From: an uncultured Fusobacteriaceae bacterium
GTDB taxonomy: Bacteria; Fusobacteriota; Fusobacteriia; Fusobacteriales; Fusobacteriaceae
Assembly: GCA_947072665.1 (NCBI GenBank)
Contig: CAMTIW010000009.1
Coordinates: 1 to 35,460 of the forward strand
Length of the DNA stretch: 35,460 nt
Direction: 5' to 3'
Shown: positions 8,292 to 17,600 of the stretch, one piece after another
Layout of the letters: the number at the start of each line of letters is the position of its first letter
How positions within the stretch are numbered: position 1 is the stretch's first letter
Notes under the pieces: model-generated
Seen by the model: only the letters and a program-made list of their open reading frames with translations
Database searches by the model: none
What the model was told of the DNA's origin: nothing
Made by a program: the position numbers and the translations under genes

Positions 8292-9404
8292 ATGTATAGA
8301 CCAAATTATTTACTTATGACAGCGGGACCTACAACTGTAAGAGAAAATGTGTTGAGAGCTAGAATGAATTTTTTTGGAAATCCTGATTTAGATGAAAATT
8401 TTTTTATTTTTTACAAAGAAGTAACTGATAAGATAGGGAATATTTTAAATTCAAAACACTCTACAAATATAATTATGAGTGGGGAAGGAATGCTAGGGTT
8501 AGATTCTGCATGTGCTTCGTTAATAGAAAAAGGTGACGAAGTATTAGTAATAGGAAATGGAATATTTGGAGATGGATTTAAGGACTTGGTTTGCTTATAT
8601 GGAGGTAATGTTAATATTTTTAAAGGAGATTGGCAGGAAAAAATTTCAATAAAAAAATTAGAAGAATATATAATAAATAGTGGAAAAAAATTTAAATGTG
8701 CAACTGTTGTTCATTGTGATACTCCTTCTGGAATGTTGAATGATATAAAAAGCATATGTGAAATTTTAAATAAATATAAAATACTATCTATTGTAGATAG
8801 TGTAGCTAGCATGGGTGGAGTAAAGATTGATGTTGATAACTGGGGTATAGACATAATATTAGGAGCTTCACAAAAAGTATTTTCAGCACCTCCTGGATTA
8901 ACAGTTATATCTGTTAGTAAAAGAGCTTGGGAGGTAATGAAAAATAGAAAAACTCCAATTTCTTCTTTTTATTGTAATTTACTTTTATGGGAAAATTGTG
9001 TAGAGAATAAACTTTTCCCATATACCATGCCCGCTAGTGATATAATAGCATTTGATATAGCACTTGATAATATTTTAGAATATGGAATTGAAAATTTAAT
9101 TAATGAACATGAAAAAATAGCTAAATATACAAGGGAAATACTTGAAGATATGAATCTAAAATTTTATATAAAAAATGGATTTTCACCAACAGTAACAGCT
9201 TTTATTATTCCAGAAGGATATACTGTTAAAAAAATAATCAATCATTTAAAAAAAGAATATAATATTTTAATATCAGGCTCATATGGGATATTAGAAGACA
9301 AAATTTTGAGGATTGGTCATATGGGGGAGAATATTTTTAATGAAAGAGTTGAGAAAACTTTAGATGGTTTAAAGAAAACAATTATAGAGCTAAAGAATAA
9401 ATAA
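8292..9404 (+). CDS. Class V PLP-dependent aminotransferase (alanine-glyoxylate / serine-pyruvate type)
   Basis: This 370-residue fold-type I aminotransferase belongs to the class V family that includes alanine-glyoxylate and serine-pyruvate transaminases. The N terminus LLMTAGPTTV is the family's opening signature. Asp169 in IVDSVASMGG contacts the pyridine nitrogen of PLP, and Lys195 in GASQK is the Schiff-base lysine, followed by SAPPGL. The C-terminal part carries the expected carboxylate-binding arginine in ILRIGHMG. Length and start (GGAGG seven bases before ATG) fit. It is a single-gene unit ending at the long hairpin at 9436. Close relatives act in glycine/serine, phosphonate and purine catabolism, and nothing nearby tells which applies here. 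Confidence 0.9.
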   Translation: MYRPNYLLMTAGPTTVRENVLRARMNFFGNPDLDENFFIFYKEVTDKIGNILNSKHSTNIIMSGEGMLGLDSACASLIEKGDEVLVIGNGIFGDGFKDLVCLYGGNVNIFKGDWQEKISIKKLEEYIINSGKKFKCATVVHCDTPSGMLNDIKSICEILNKYKILSIVDSVASMGGVKIDVDNWGIDIILGASQKVFSAPPGLTVISVSKRAWEVMKNRKTPISSFYCNLLLWENCVENKLFPYTMPASDIIAFDIALDNILEYGIENLINEHEKIAKYTREILEDMNLKFYIKNGFSPTVTAFIIPEGYTVKKIINHLKKEYNILISGSYGILEDKILRIGHMGENIFNERVEKTLDGLKKTIIELKNK

Positions 9405-9435
9405 AAATTTTGAATAAATTAGTATTATTAGTAAA

Positions 9436-9486
9436 GGCAGTAAAGAGCTAGGTTGCATAATCTAGGTCTTTACTGCCCTTTTTTTT
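9436..9486 (+). terminator. Long two-part hairpin with T-run after the aminotransferase gene
   Basis: GGCAGTAAAGA (9436-9446) pairs perfectly with TCTTTACTGCC (9467-9477). Inside it CTAGGTT pairs with AATCTAG around GCAT, separated from the outer stem by a G-G mismatch. About 18 base pairs in all, followed by eight T. It works as an intrinsic terminator but is unusually long. Confidence 0.85.
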
Positions 9487-9504
9487 ACTTTAAATATCTC
9501 TGAT

Positions 9505-9533
9505 TTGACCGAAAACTAAAAACATGATATAAT
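9505..9533 (+). promoter_or_regulatory. Promoter of the SLT/lysozyme-like gene
   Basis: TTGACC, 17 bases, TATAAT, with an extended -10 TGA directly before it. It lies 77 bases before the ATG at 9610. Confidence 0.82.
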
Positions 9534-9609
9534 AATGAACACAAAAAAGAAAAAAAATAAATAATATAAAAATTATAATTTTCTATTTAAAAATTAGGAG
9601 GAATAAAAA

Positions 9610-10155
9610 ATGATAAAAATGTATATTAGTATAATTATATTTTTCATGTTAAAGATATTTTCTTTTGGAATATGTGAACTTCCAGAATTAGATAAATTTG
9701 AGAAAAAAACTGAGAAAACAATGTTATTCACATCGGCTAAAGATATAGTTACAATAGATGTGATGAGACTGATAAGAAAAACTATAATGGTAGAATCTGA
9801 ATGTAACCCAAGAATAAAACACCCTGTAGCCAAGGGGATAACACAAATTGAACCCTCGACATTTAGAAACATGAAATCAGATAAAAATTTCAGAACAGAA
9901 TACAAAGATATTGAAAAAAATTATGGGGTTAATCTTTCTAAAGATTGGGCAACAGATACCTATACTAATATAGTAGCAGCATACGCTGTATATAAATGGA
10001 AAATGATGGATAGTCCAAATTGGTGGGACATTAGATATAAATTTAGTTCCCTTAAAAATAATTTTGAAGATTTAGAGTGGAATTTATATAAGGTATATTT
10101 TAATAGTATAAAAGGAAAAACAACTTTAAAGAGATGGAATAGATTTTCCGTATGA
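9610..10155 (+). CDS. Small secreted lytic-transglycosylase/lysozyme-like protein
   Basis: This 181-residue protein has an N-terminal hydrophobic signal segment (about 4-20) and a lysozyme-fold-like core. The region VESECNP (61-67), followed by AKGITQIEPSTF (74-85), resembles the SLT pattern in which a catalytic Glu precedes a G-x-x-Q-I motif; Glu62 or Glu64 would be catalytic. A helix AAYAVYKWKM follows further on, as in SLT-like folds. It would cut peptidoglycan in the periplasm. It is shorter than typical Slt or MltE proteins and lacks any cell-wall-binding domain. Strong AGGAGGA site, own promoter and own terminator: a single-gene unit. The fold call rests on motif pattern only. Confidence 0.68.
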   Translation: MIKMYISIIIFFMLKIFSFGICELPELDKFEKKTEKTMLFTSAKDIVTIDVMRLIRKTIMVESECNPRIKHPVAKGITQIEPSTFRNMKSDKNFRTEYKDIEKNYGVNLSKDWATDTYTNIVAAYAVYKWKMMDSPNWWDIRYKFSSLKNNFEDLEWNLYKVYFNSIKGKTTLKRWNRFSV

Positions 10156-10223
10156 AAAAGCTTCTCTTAGGTAAAGAATAGAATTTTTTTCTTTTATTAG
10201 TTAAAATAAAAAATAAAAAAGAG

Positions 10224-10258
10224 TCTTAGTTCTTTAATATATAGAACTGAGATTTTTT
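10224..10258 (+). terminator. Intrinsic terminator after the SLT-like gene
   Basis: TCTTAGTTCT and AGAACTGAGA form a ten-base stem with one G-U pair around an A/T loop, followed by six T. Confidence 0.8.
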
Positions 10259-10306
10259 AATTTTATATTAAATATAAAATTAGGTTTTAGGATATAATCA
10301 TAGTAC

Positions 10307-10335
10307 TTGAAAAAATTTGGTGTAAATGATACAAT
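10307..10335 (+). promoter_or_regulatory. Promoter of the hpt-to-polC operon
   Basis: TTGAAA (10307-10312), a 17-base spacer and TACAAT (10330-10335) preceded by TGA (extended -10). It is the only clear promoter found before the nine-gene run. Confidence 0.75.
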
Positions 10336-10384
10336 GTTCTAATAATAGTCAGTGGAAACATACTGTAATTTAGGAGGATTTTTA

Positions 10385-10933
10385 ATGAAAAAAGCATGGA
10401 ATAGCGGAATTTGTAGAACTCTAATAACTAAGGAAGAGATAGCAATTAAAGTAAAAGAGTTAGGAAAAATTATAACTGAGGACTATAAAAATGTAGAAGA
10501 GGAACTTATAGTAGTTTGCCTGTTGAAAGGTTCGGTTGTATTTATGTCAGACTTATGTCGTGAAATAAAACTCCCAATGAAGATGGATTTCATGAGTGTG
10601 AGTAGCTATGGAGATGCTTTTGAATCTTCTAAAGAAGTGAAAATAAAAAAAGAATTAGACGAAAGTATTATGGGAAAACACGTTCTTATAATAGAAGATA
10701 TAATTGATACAGGAAGAACTCTAAAAAAAATAACTGAAATATTAAATATGAGAGAGCCAAAATCACTTAAAATCTGTACTCTTTTAGATAAACCAAGTAG
10801 AAGAGAAGTAAAAGTTACTGTGGATTATATAGGATTTGAAATTCCTGATGAATTTGTATTAGGATATGGTTTAGATTTTAAACAAGAATATAGAAATCTT
10901 CCTGAAATAGCTGTAATGGGACCATTAAATTAA
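10385..10933 (+). CDS. hpt: Hypoxanthine phosphoribosyltransferase
   Basis: This 182-residue enzyme converts hypoxanthine (and usually guanine) plus PRPP to IMP or GMP in purine salvage. The PRPP-binding loop EDIIDTGRTL is at residues 104-113, and LLKGS near 46-50 is the other conserved loop. The C-terminal VDYIGFEIPDEFVLGYG is family-typical. I chose the ATG at 10385, which has AGGAGG at 10372-10377; a GTG 33 bases upstream lies almost at the expected transcription start and has no ribosome-binding site. It is the first gene of the operon that runs to polC. Next to hpt many Gram-positives have tilS or ftsH; here rsmA follows after 14 bases. Confidence 0.96.
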   Translation: MKKAWNSGICRTLITKEEIAIKVKELGKIITEDYKNVEEELIVVCLLKGSVVFMSDLCREIKLPMKMDFMSVSSYGDAFESSKEVKIKKELDESIMGKHVLIIEDIIDTGRTLKKITEILNMREPKSLKICTLLDKPSRREVKVTVDYIGFEIPDEFVLGYGLDFKQEYRNLPEIAVMGPLN

Positions 10934-10947
10934 ACACTGGAGGATTA

Positions 10948-11754
10948 ATGTCAGATTTTAAACATAAAAAGAAGTTTGGACAAAACTTTCTTACAAACCA
11001 AAATGAAGTATTAGAAAATATAATGAGGGTTTCTAATGTGGATTCAGAGGATATAATAATAGAAATAGGACCTGGTGAAGGGGCATTAACAGAATTACTT
11101 TTAAATAAAGCTAAAAAAGTTTATTGTTTTGAAATTGATACGGATTTAGAAAAAATACTGAGAAAAAAATATGAATCTAATCCTAAATTTAATTTGATTA
11201 TGGGTGATGTATTAGACGCTGATTTACAAACACTATTAAAAGATGAAAGTTCTGTAAAGGTTGTTGCCAATATTCCTTACTATATAACTTCTCCAATAAT
11301 AAATAAACTTATAGAAAATAAAAATAAAGTTGATGAGATATATATAATGGTTCAAAAAGAAGTAGCCGAAAGAGTTTGCTCTAAATCTGGAAAAGAAAGA
11401 AGTGTATTGACGTTAGCTATCGAATATTTTGGAGTCTCTGAATACTTATTCACTATACCAAAAGAGTTTTTTACACCTGCTCCTAAGGTAGATTCAGCAT
11501 TTATGTCGATAAAATTATATAGTGATGAAGATAAAAAAGACTTAGAAGAAAAAATATTTTTTAAGTATGTAAAAGCTTGTTTCTTAAATAAAAGGAAAAA
11601 TATTTTGAATAATTTAACAAGTTTAGGCTATTCAAAAGATCAATTGAGAGAGAAGTTAATTATTTTAGAAATACCAGAAACTGAAAGAGCAGAAAATGTG
11701 ACAATTGAAAAATTTATAGAAATGGCTAAGCTTTTTGAAAAAGAGGTGAAATAG
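10948..11754 (+). CDS. rsmA: 16S rRNA (adenine(1518)-N(6)/adenine(1519)-N(6))-dimethyltransferase
   Basis: This 268-residue S-adenosylmethionine enzyme dimethylates two adjacent adenosines in helix 45 of 16S rRNA late in 30S assembly. It shows the N-terminal FGQNFL (10-15), SAM motif I EIGPGEGALT (39-48) and the catalytic motif NIPYYI (108-113). A C-terminal helical domain completes the usual length. GGAGG is five bases before the ATG. It sits between hpt and a DUF4911 gene in the long operon, beside other RNA-modification genes, which fits coordinated ribosome maturation. Confidence 0.97.
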   Translation: MSDFKHKKKFGQNFLTNQNEVLENIMRVSNVDSEDIIIEIGPGEGALTELLLNKAKKVYCFEIDTDLEKILRKKYESNPKFNLIMGDVLDADLQTLLKDESSVKVVANIPYYITSPIINKLIENKNKVDEIYIMVQKEVAERVCSKSGKERSVLTLAIEYFGVSEYLFTIPKEFFTPAPKVDSAFMSIKLYSDEDKKDLEEKIFFKYVKACFLNKRKNILNNLTSLGYSKDQLREKLIILEIPETERAENVTIEKFIEMAKLFEKEVK

Positions 11755-11758
11755 TAGA

Positions 11759-12004
11759 ATGAAACAAGGAAGTTATGAATTTTTAGTTCAAACAGAAAGA
11801 ACAGATATTGATTTTATAAATAAAATTATAGAAGCCTATGAAGGTATTGGTGTAGTAAGAACCATAAGTGCAGAAAAAGGACTATTAAATATAATTACAA
11901 CGTATGATTTTAAAGAGTTTTTAAGAGAGGTCCTAGAAGATTTAAATAAAAAATGGGTTAGAGCAGAAATTATAGATGAAAAACCATGGACAGGAGGCTT
12001 ATAA
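11759..12004 (+). CDS. DUF4911 domain protein
   Basis: This 81-residue cytosolic protein has an alternating beta-alpha pattern (YEFLVQ, then INKIIEAYEGIGVVRTI, then a helix and a last strand) that suggests an ACT- or ferredoxin-like small domain; I recognise it as the DUF4911 family. It has no signal peptide or catalytic motif. It starts four bases after rsmA with GAGGTG upstream, and its end runs into the ribosome-binding site of khpA. The tight packing between rsmA and khpA suggests a role in RNA metabolism or ribosome assembly, but this is inference from position only. Confidence 0.8.
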   Translation: MKQGSYEFLVQTERTDIDFINKIIEAYEGIGVVRTISAEKGLLNIITTYDFKEFLREVLEDLNKKWVRAEIIDEKPWTGGL

Positions 12005-12005
12005 A

Positions 12006-12245
12006 ATGGAGAAATTAGAAAAACTTTTACAATTTATCGTTAAAGAATTAATAGAAAAAAAAGAAGAGATAAGAGTTACCTATGATGTAATAGATGACAC
12101 AATTATTTTTAGGGTAAGTGTGGCAAAGGGAGAAATGGGTAAATTAATTGGGAAAAATGGACTTACAGCTAATGCTATCAGAGGTGTGATGCAAGCTGCT
12201 GGAGTAAAAGATAAGCTAAATGTAAATGTGGAATTTATAGATTAA
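12006..12245 (+). CDS. khpA: KH-domain RNA-binding protein KhpA
   Basis: This 79-residue protein is a single KH domain of the YlqC/KhpA family. The RNA-contacting GxxG loop is GKNG at 49-52, within KLIGKNG, followed by a helix ANAIRGVMQAAG. In Gram-positives KhpA pairs with KhpB and influences cell elongation and small-RNA handling. I take the ATG at 12006, which has GGAGG at 11993-11997. An upstream in-frame ATG at 11976 lies inside the DUF4911 gene and would add ten unrelated residues. The khpA-rimM-trmD order is the widely conserved one. Confidence 0.93.
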   Translation: MEKLEKLLQFIVKELIEKKEEIRVTYDVIDDTIIFRVSVAKGEMGKLIGKNGLTANAIRGVMQAAGVKDKLNVNVEFID

Positions 12246-12261
12246 TTTAGAAGGAGAAAAA

Positions 12262-12783
12262 ATGGAACTTTTAACAGTAGGGAAAATAGGGGGGACACAT
12301 CATTTAAAAGGTGCAATAAAATTGCATTCTAATATTGGAGAAGCTCTTTATAATATGGTGGATAGTAAGGTTTTGGTAGAAGTCCCAGATGGCACAATTA
12401 AAATGTTAACAGTAAAATCAATTGCTCCTTTGGTAGGAGAAAAATGGATATTAGAATTTGTTGAAATAACTAATAAAAATGATGCGAGTAAATTGACAAA
12501 AGCATTTGTTAAAGCTAGAAAAGATGTTATTGGAATAGATGAAGATGAATATTTATTAAATGATTTATTAGAAATGACAGTAAAAGATGAAAATGGAAAA
12601 TTTTTGGGGAAAATAGTTAATATATTAGATACAGCAGCTCATGAAGTATTAGAAATAGAAACAGAAACAACAGAGGGTATGATACCAAATATTCCTGAAT
12701 TTGTTAAAAATATTTGTTTTGAAAAGAAAGAAATGATAGTTTCTGTAATAGAGGGTATGATAGAAGAGAAAAAAATAAAATAA
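12262..12783 (+). CDS. rimM: Ribosome maturation factor RimM
   Basis: This 173-residue protein helps process 16S rRNA and assembles the 30S head by binding protein S19. The N-terminal RimM beta barrel starts with VGKIGGTHHLKG (6-17). The C-terminal PRC barrel follows from about residue 93, with EYLLNDLLEM as its entry. The strong AGAAGGAG site and the gap of 16 bases after khpA fit a shared transcript. The gene order khpA-rimM-trmD is standard, but rpsP and rplS, which commonly flank this trio, are absent here. Confidence 0.96.
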   Translation: MELLTVGKIGGTHHLKGAIKLHSNIGEALYNMVDSKVLVEVPDGTIKMLTVKSIAPLVGEKWILEFVEITNKNDASKLTKAFVKARKDVIGIDEDEYLLNDLLEMTVKDENGKFLGKIVNILDTAAHEVLEIETETTEGMIPNIPEFVKNICFEKKEMIVSVIEGMIEEKKIK

Positions 12784-12805
12784 ATGAATTTCCAAGGAGA
12801 AAAAC

Positions 12806-13522
12806 GTGAAAATTAATATTCTTACACTTTTTCCAGAATTTTTTAATAGTTTTAAAGTAGAAAGTATAATTGGAAGAGCTATTAAACATGAAAAGTTAGA
12901 TATAAATATTATAAATATTAGAGACTATTGTTTTGATAAACATAAACAAGCAGATGATACACCTACTGGTGGTGGAGCAGGTATGGTAATGAAGCCAGAA
13001 CCAATTTTTAGAGCACTTGAAACATGTAATGGAAAGAATATATATGTCTCTCCACAGGGAATAGTTTTCAATCAAAAAATAGCTATAGAACTTTCAAAAG
13101 AAAAAGAAATAACAATAATATGTGGACATTATGAAGGAATAGATGAAAGAGTAATAGAGAAAGCTGTAGATTTAGAAATATCTGTAGGTGATTTTGTCTT
13201 AACTGGTGGTGAAATTCCTGCTATGTTAATTGCGGATTGTATAGCAAGAATGATTCCAGATGTTATAAAAAAAGAGTCCTATGAGAATGATTCATTTTAT
13301 AATGGCCTATTAGACTGTCCGCACTATACAAAACCTCCTGAATATGAAGGGTTAAAAGTACCAGAAGTTTTACTCTCTGGTCATCATAAAAAAATAGAGG
13401 AGTGGAGATTAAAAGAGAGCTTAAAAAGAACCCTTTTAAGAAGACCAGATATTTTAAAGGGAAGGGAATTCTCCAAATTAGAGAAAAAATTAATGAAAGA
13501 GATTGAGAATGAAATTAAATAA
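12806..13522 (+). CDS. trmD: tRNA (guanine(37)-N(1))-methyltransferase
   Basis: This 238-residue SPOUT-fold enzyme makes m1G37 in tRNAs reading codons that start with C, preventing +1 frameshifts. Signatures are ILTLFPEFF at the N terminus, GGGAGM (55-60), CGHYEGID (106-113), SVGDFVLTGGE in the knot (126-136) and the catalytic Asp170 in LLDCPHYTKP. The start codon is GTG at 12806, seven bases after AAGGAG; an ATG at this position is lacking and the N terminus matches the family. It lies 22 bases after rimM. Confidence 0.97.
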   Translation: MKINILTLFPEFFNSFKVESIIGRAIKHEKLDINIINIRDYCFDKHKQADDTPTGGGAGMVMKPEPIFRALETCNGKNIYVSPQGIVFNQKIAIELSKEKEITIICGHYEGIDERVIEKAVDLEISVGDFVLTGGEIPAMLIADCIARMIPDVIKKESYENDSFYNGLLDCPHYTKPPEYEGLKVPEVLLSGHHKKIEEWRLKESLKRTLLRRPDILKGREFSKLEKKLMKEIENEIK

Positions 13523-13551
13523 AGATTATAATAGGGATGTGTATTTAAAGA

Positions 13552-14079
13552 ATGATGTATAAATTAGAAAATCAAATTCCTATAATTGGAAAAAACAATT
13601 TCATAGCAGAAAATGCTATTCTTATTGGAGATATAGAAACAGGAGAAAATGTTAGTATATGGTATTCTACTGTATTAAGAGCTGATTGTTGTAGTATAAA
13701 AATAGGGAAAAATAGTAATATTCAAGATAATTCAACTGTTCATGGAGATAAAATTTTTCCTGTAACTATTGGAGAAAATGTAACCATTGGGCATAATTGT
13801 GTAATACATGGTTGTTCTATTGATAATAATGTAGTTGTAGGTATGGGAGCTATCTTATTAAACGGTACTAAAATTCCTAAAAATTGTATTGTAGCTGCAG
13901 GTTCTGTTGTTAATTCTAAGTTAGAATTAAGAGAGGGAGTTTTAATTGCTGGAACTCCAGCAAGAATAATAAGAGACTTATCTTTGGAAAACAAAGAATA
14001 TATTGATTATGCAAAAGAGATGTATCTTTATGATATAGAAATATATAAGACAATAGAGAAAATTGAGATAACGAACTAA
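13552..14079 (+). CDS. Gamma-carbonic-anhydrase-like hexapeptide-repeat protein
   Basis: This 175-residue left-handed beta-helix protein has repeated hexapeptide turns across residues 15-135 and a C-terminal helix. The three zinc-ligand histidines of gamma-class carbonic anhydrases are in place (His64, His81, His86), with Arg43, Asp45 and Gln58 also conserved. It belongs to the YrdA/PaaY/CaiE-like group, whose members are often annotated as carbonic anhydrases or acyl-CoA thioesterase-like proteins without proof. ATG codons at 13552 and 13555 are both possible; the ribosome-binding site is weak, so expression probably depends on the operon's upstream genes. Confidence 0.88.
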   Translation: MMYKLENQIPIIGKNNFIAENAILIGDIETGENVSIWYSTVLRADCCSIKIGKNSNIQDNSTVHGDKIFPVTIGENVTIGHNCVIHGCSIDNNVVVGMGAILLNGTKIPKNCIVAAGSVVNSKLELREGVLIAGTPARIIRDLSLENKEYIDYAKEMYLYDIEIYKTIEKIEITN

Positions 14080-14096
14080 ATTAAGGAAGGTAAGAG

Positions 14097-14660
14097 ATGA
14101 GAGAGAGTATATATTTAGCACTGGTTCATTATCCAGTTTATAATAAAAATCATGAGGTGGTTTCCACATCAGTTACAAATTTTGATATTCATGATATTTC
14201 AAGAACTTGTAGAACTTATGATATCAAAGAATATCATATAGTTGTTCCAGTAGAAGCTCAAAAACAATTAACAGAAAGAATAATTGGATATTGGCAGGAA
14301 GGAGTGGGAGGAAATCATAATAAAGATAGAGAAGAGGCATTCTTTAATACAAGAGTTTATGAAAGTATCCAAAAATCAATAGAAGAGATAGAAAAATTAG
14401 AAGGAAAAAGACCTTTAATTATAACAACTTCTGCTAAAATATATCCAAATACAGTAACATATAAAGAGCTAGGAGAGAAGATAACGGGAGATGATAGACC
14501 TTACCTTCTTTTATTTGGGACAGGTTGGGGTCTGACAGAAGAAATTATGGATATGTCAGATTATATATTAGAACCTATCAGAGGAAATACGAAATATAAC
14601 CATTTATCAGTTAGATCAGCAGTATCAATTATTTTAGATAGATTAACTGGGGAAAATTAA
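14097..14660 (+). CDS. SPOUT-like RNA methyltransferase (Methyltrn_RNA_4 family)
   Basis: This 187-residue protein matches the SAM-dependent RNA methyltransferase family once grouped as DUF (PF09936-type), a TrmD-like SPOUT fold. It opens with YLALVHYPVYN, contains NFDIHDISRTCRTY near 27-40, and has the knot-like region LLLFGTGWGLTEE, followed by ILEPIRG and NHLSVRSAVSII, consistent with the SAM-binding knot. The RNA target is not known. It lies 17 bases after the carbonic-anhydrase-like gene with AAGGAAGG upstream, and polC starts three bases after its stop. With trmD this is the second SPOUT-type enzyme in the operon. Confidence 0.85.
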   Translation: MRESIYLALVHYPVYNKNHEVVSTSVTNFDIHDISRTCRTYDIKEYHIVVPVEAQKQLTERIIGYWQEGVGGNHNKDREEAFFNTRVYESIQKSIEEIEKLEGKRPLIITTSAKIYPNTVTYKELGEKITGDDRPYLLLFGTGWGLTEEIMDMSDYILEPIRGNTKYNHLSVRSAVSIILDRLTGEN

Positions 14661-14663
14661 AAT

Positions 14664-17600
14664 ATGGCAAAAGAAATAAAAATTAAACCTAATGAAAAAA
14701 TGTTTGTAAATATTGGGTTGAAAGAAGTTAAAGTAGAAGAGATTATATATAATGAAAGGCATAAGAAGTTAACTCTTCAATGCCTTTTATCTTCATTTAA
14801 AGATTTTAATGAAATAGATATGTTAGATGAAAAATTAAAGAAGAATTTTGGAGAGCATTTAACCATAGAAATAAAAGTAAATTTAAATGTAGATAAAATA
14901 ACAAAAACAGAGTTAAAAGATATTGTGGAAAGAGCTATAAAAAAATTAAAAAAAGTAAATGCTATTTCAAAATCTTTTTTATATTTTTATCGTGTTTTAA
15001 TAGAAGCTGAAACTATAAAAATTGAATTAAAAGATGAAATGTCAATGGAAACTCTAAATAATTCTGATATTCAGACAAAGTTAAAAAATATAATTAAAAA
15101 CTATGGAATAGAAGGTTTTCAAGTTGAGTTTGTTATTGGAGATTTCTCTAAAAAAGAAGAAGAGCTAAACTTACAAAAAGAAGCAGAAATTATAAATCTT
15201 CATAAAAAACAAGAAGAAGAACAAAAGGAGAACATAAAAAAAGCTTCCAATCCTTCTCTGAATTCAACTGGAAATTCTACATCATCTGGATCAAAAGATA
15301 ATAATAATATCCAAAAATTCTATAATAAAAATAAAGGACTCAATGGTACTTTAATTAGTATTGATGAATTTAGTGAATTACATGAAGAGGAAGTTTGTGT
15401 GTTGAGTGGTGAAATATTCTCGCTAGAAACAAGGGATATAAGAAATGACAAAACTTTAGTAACACTTAGAATTACAGATAAAAAAAATTCTGTAACACTT
15501 AAAATATTTTTGAATAAAAATGAGAAACTAGAGGCAAAAGAAGGTGATTTTGTAAAAGTTGCTGGAAAAAAACAAATAGATAGATTTTCTCAAAATAATG
15601 AAGAAATTGTTATGCTTACAGCTCTTGAAAAATTGGATAAAGTAAATAAAATAAAGTTAGATAAAGCTACAAAGAAAATGGTTGAACTACATACTCATAG
15701 TAAAATGAGTGAAATGGTAGGAGTAACTGATATAAAAGATTTAGTGGAAAGAGCTATTACTTACGGGCATAAATCAGTAGCAATAACTGATTATGCAGTA
15801 GTTCATTCCTTCCCATTTGCATATAAAGCGGGCAAAGGAAAAGAGATAAAAATTATATTTGGTTCTGAAATGTATATGGTAGATGATTTAAAAGAAATGG
15901 TTATAAATGCAAAGGATATAAAAATAGAAGATGAAACTTTTGTAGTTTTTGACTTGGAAACTACGGGTTTAAATGCATATAAAAATGAGATAATAGAAAT
16001 AGGTGCAGTAAAATTAAAGGGAACTAGAATAGTGGATAGATTTTCTCAACTTGTAAAGCCAGTAGGGAAACTTCCTAAAAAAATTCAAGAATTAACTGGA
16101 ATAACAGAGGATATGTTGATAGATTCACCCTCTATTGAGGAAATTCTTCCTAAATTTTTAGAATTTATAGAAGGGGCTACACTAGTTGCGCATAATGCAC
16201 CATTTGATATGAGTTTTATAAGAAGAGATAGTTTGAAAATTTTAAATAAAAAAATAGAAAATACAGTTATAGATACTTTAAGAATGGCAAGAGATTTATA
16301 TCCTGAATTTAAAAACTATGGATTAAAAACAGTAACAAAACGTTTGGGTGTTTCTTTAGAGTCGCACCATAGAGCTGTGGATGATTCCCAGGCAACTGCA
16401 AATATGTTTGTTATATTTTTAGAGCGATATATGGAAAAAGGCATAGATAATATTAAAGATTTTTATGGAGTTTTTCCTGTAAATGTACAAAAGCAAGAAA
16501 CTAAAAATATAATGGTTATGGTGAAAAATTTAGTAGGATTAAAAAATATGTATAAACTTATATCTGAAGCTCATCTTAATAATTATGGACTTAAAAAACC
16601 AAGAATAACGAAAACTCAACTTATGGAGAATAGAGAAGGATTAATTTTAGGGTGTTCCATGACTTCACATCATAACAATGTGAGTGAATTATTGGATAAT
16701 TATATGACATATGACTTTGAAACATTTGAAAAAAATATAGAATTTTATGATTATGTTGAGTTATTACCAAAGGCTGCATATAATGAACTTATAGATGAGG
16801 AAGGTAGTGGAAGGATAAAAGGATATGATGAAATTGAAACAATGAATAAATATTCTTATGAAATTGCTGAAAAATACAATAAAATTGTTACAGCTAGTTC
16901 CAATGTCCATTATTTAGATTCTGAAGAGCATAAAATAAGAAGCATATTATTATATGGAAGTGGAACAGTTTTCAGAGAGAATCAATTTAAAGTGGATAAT
17001 GGTTTTTATTTTAGAACAACCGAAGAACTATTAAGGGAATTTGAGTATTTAGGAAAAGATGTAGCTAGTGAAATAGTTGTGGATAATACTAATATAATTT
17101 CAGATATGATAGAAGTAATAAAGCCTGTTCCTGACGGTTTTTATCCACCTAAAATAGAAAATGCTGAAAATATAGTAAGAGATATGACCTATGAAAAATC
17201 TTATAGAATATATGGAAACCCTCTTCCTGAAATAGTGGAGCAGAGAATAGAAAGAGAGTTAAAATCTATAATAGGAAATGGATTTGCTGTACTCTATCTT
17301 TCAGCTCAAAAACTTGTAAAAAAATCTTTAGATAATGGATATTTAGTTGGTTCTAGAGGTTCAGTAGGTTCTTCAATAGTAGCATATATGATGGATATAA
17401 CTGAAGTTAATGCTCTTTATCCACATTACCTTTGTGAAAATACTGATTGTTTACATTCAGAGTTTATAGAAAGAGAGGGTGCAGGAGTAGATTTGCCAGT
17501 AAAAAATTGTCCTAAATGTGGTCGTGAAATGAAAAGGGATGGACATTCTATACCATTTGAAGTTTTCATGGGGTTTGATGGGGATAAAGTACCAGATATA

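Noticed and set aside
9594-9905. Open frame on the minus strand opposite the SLT-like gene
   Set aside because: The plus-strand gene has promoter, ribosome-binding site and signal peptide; the minus frame has none.
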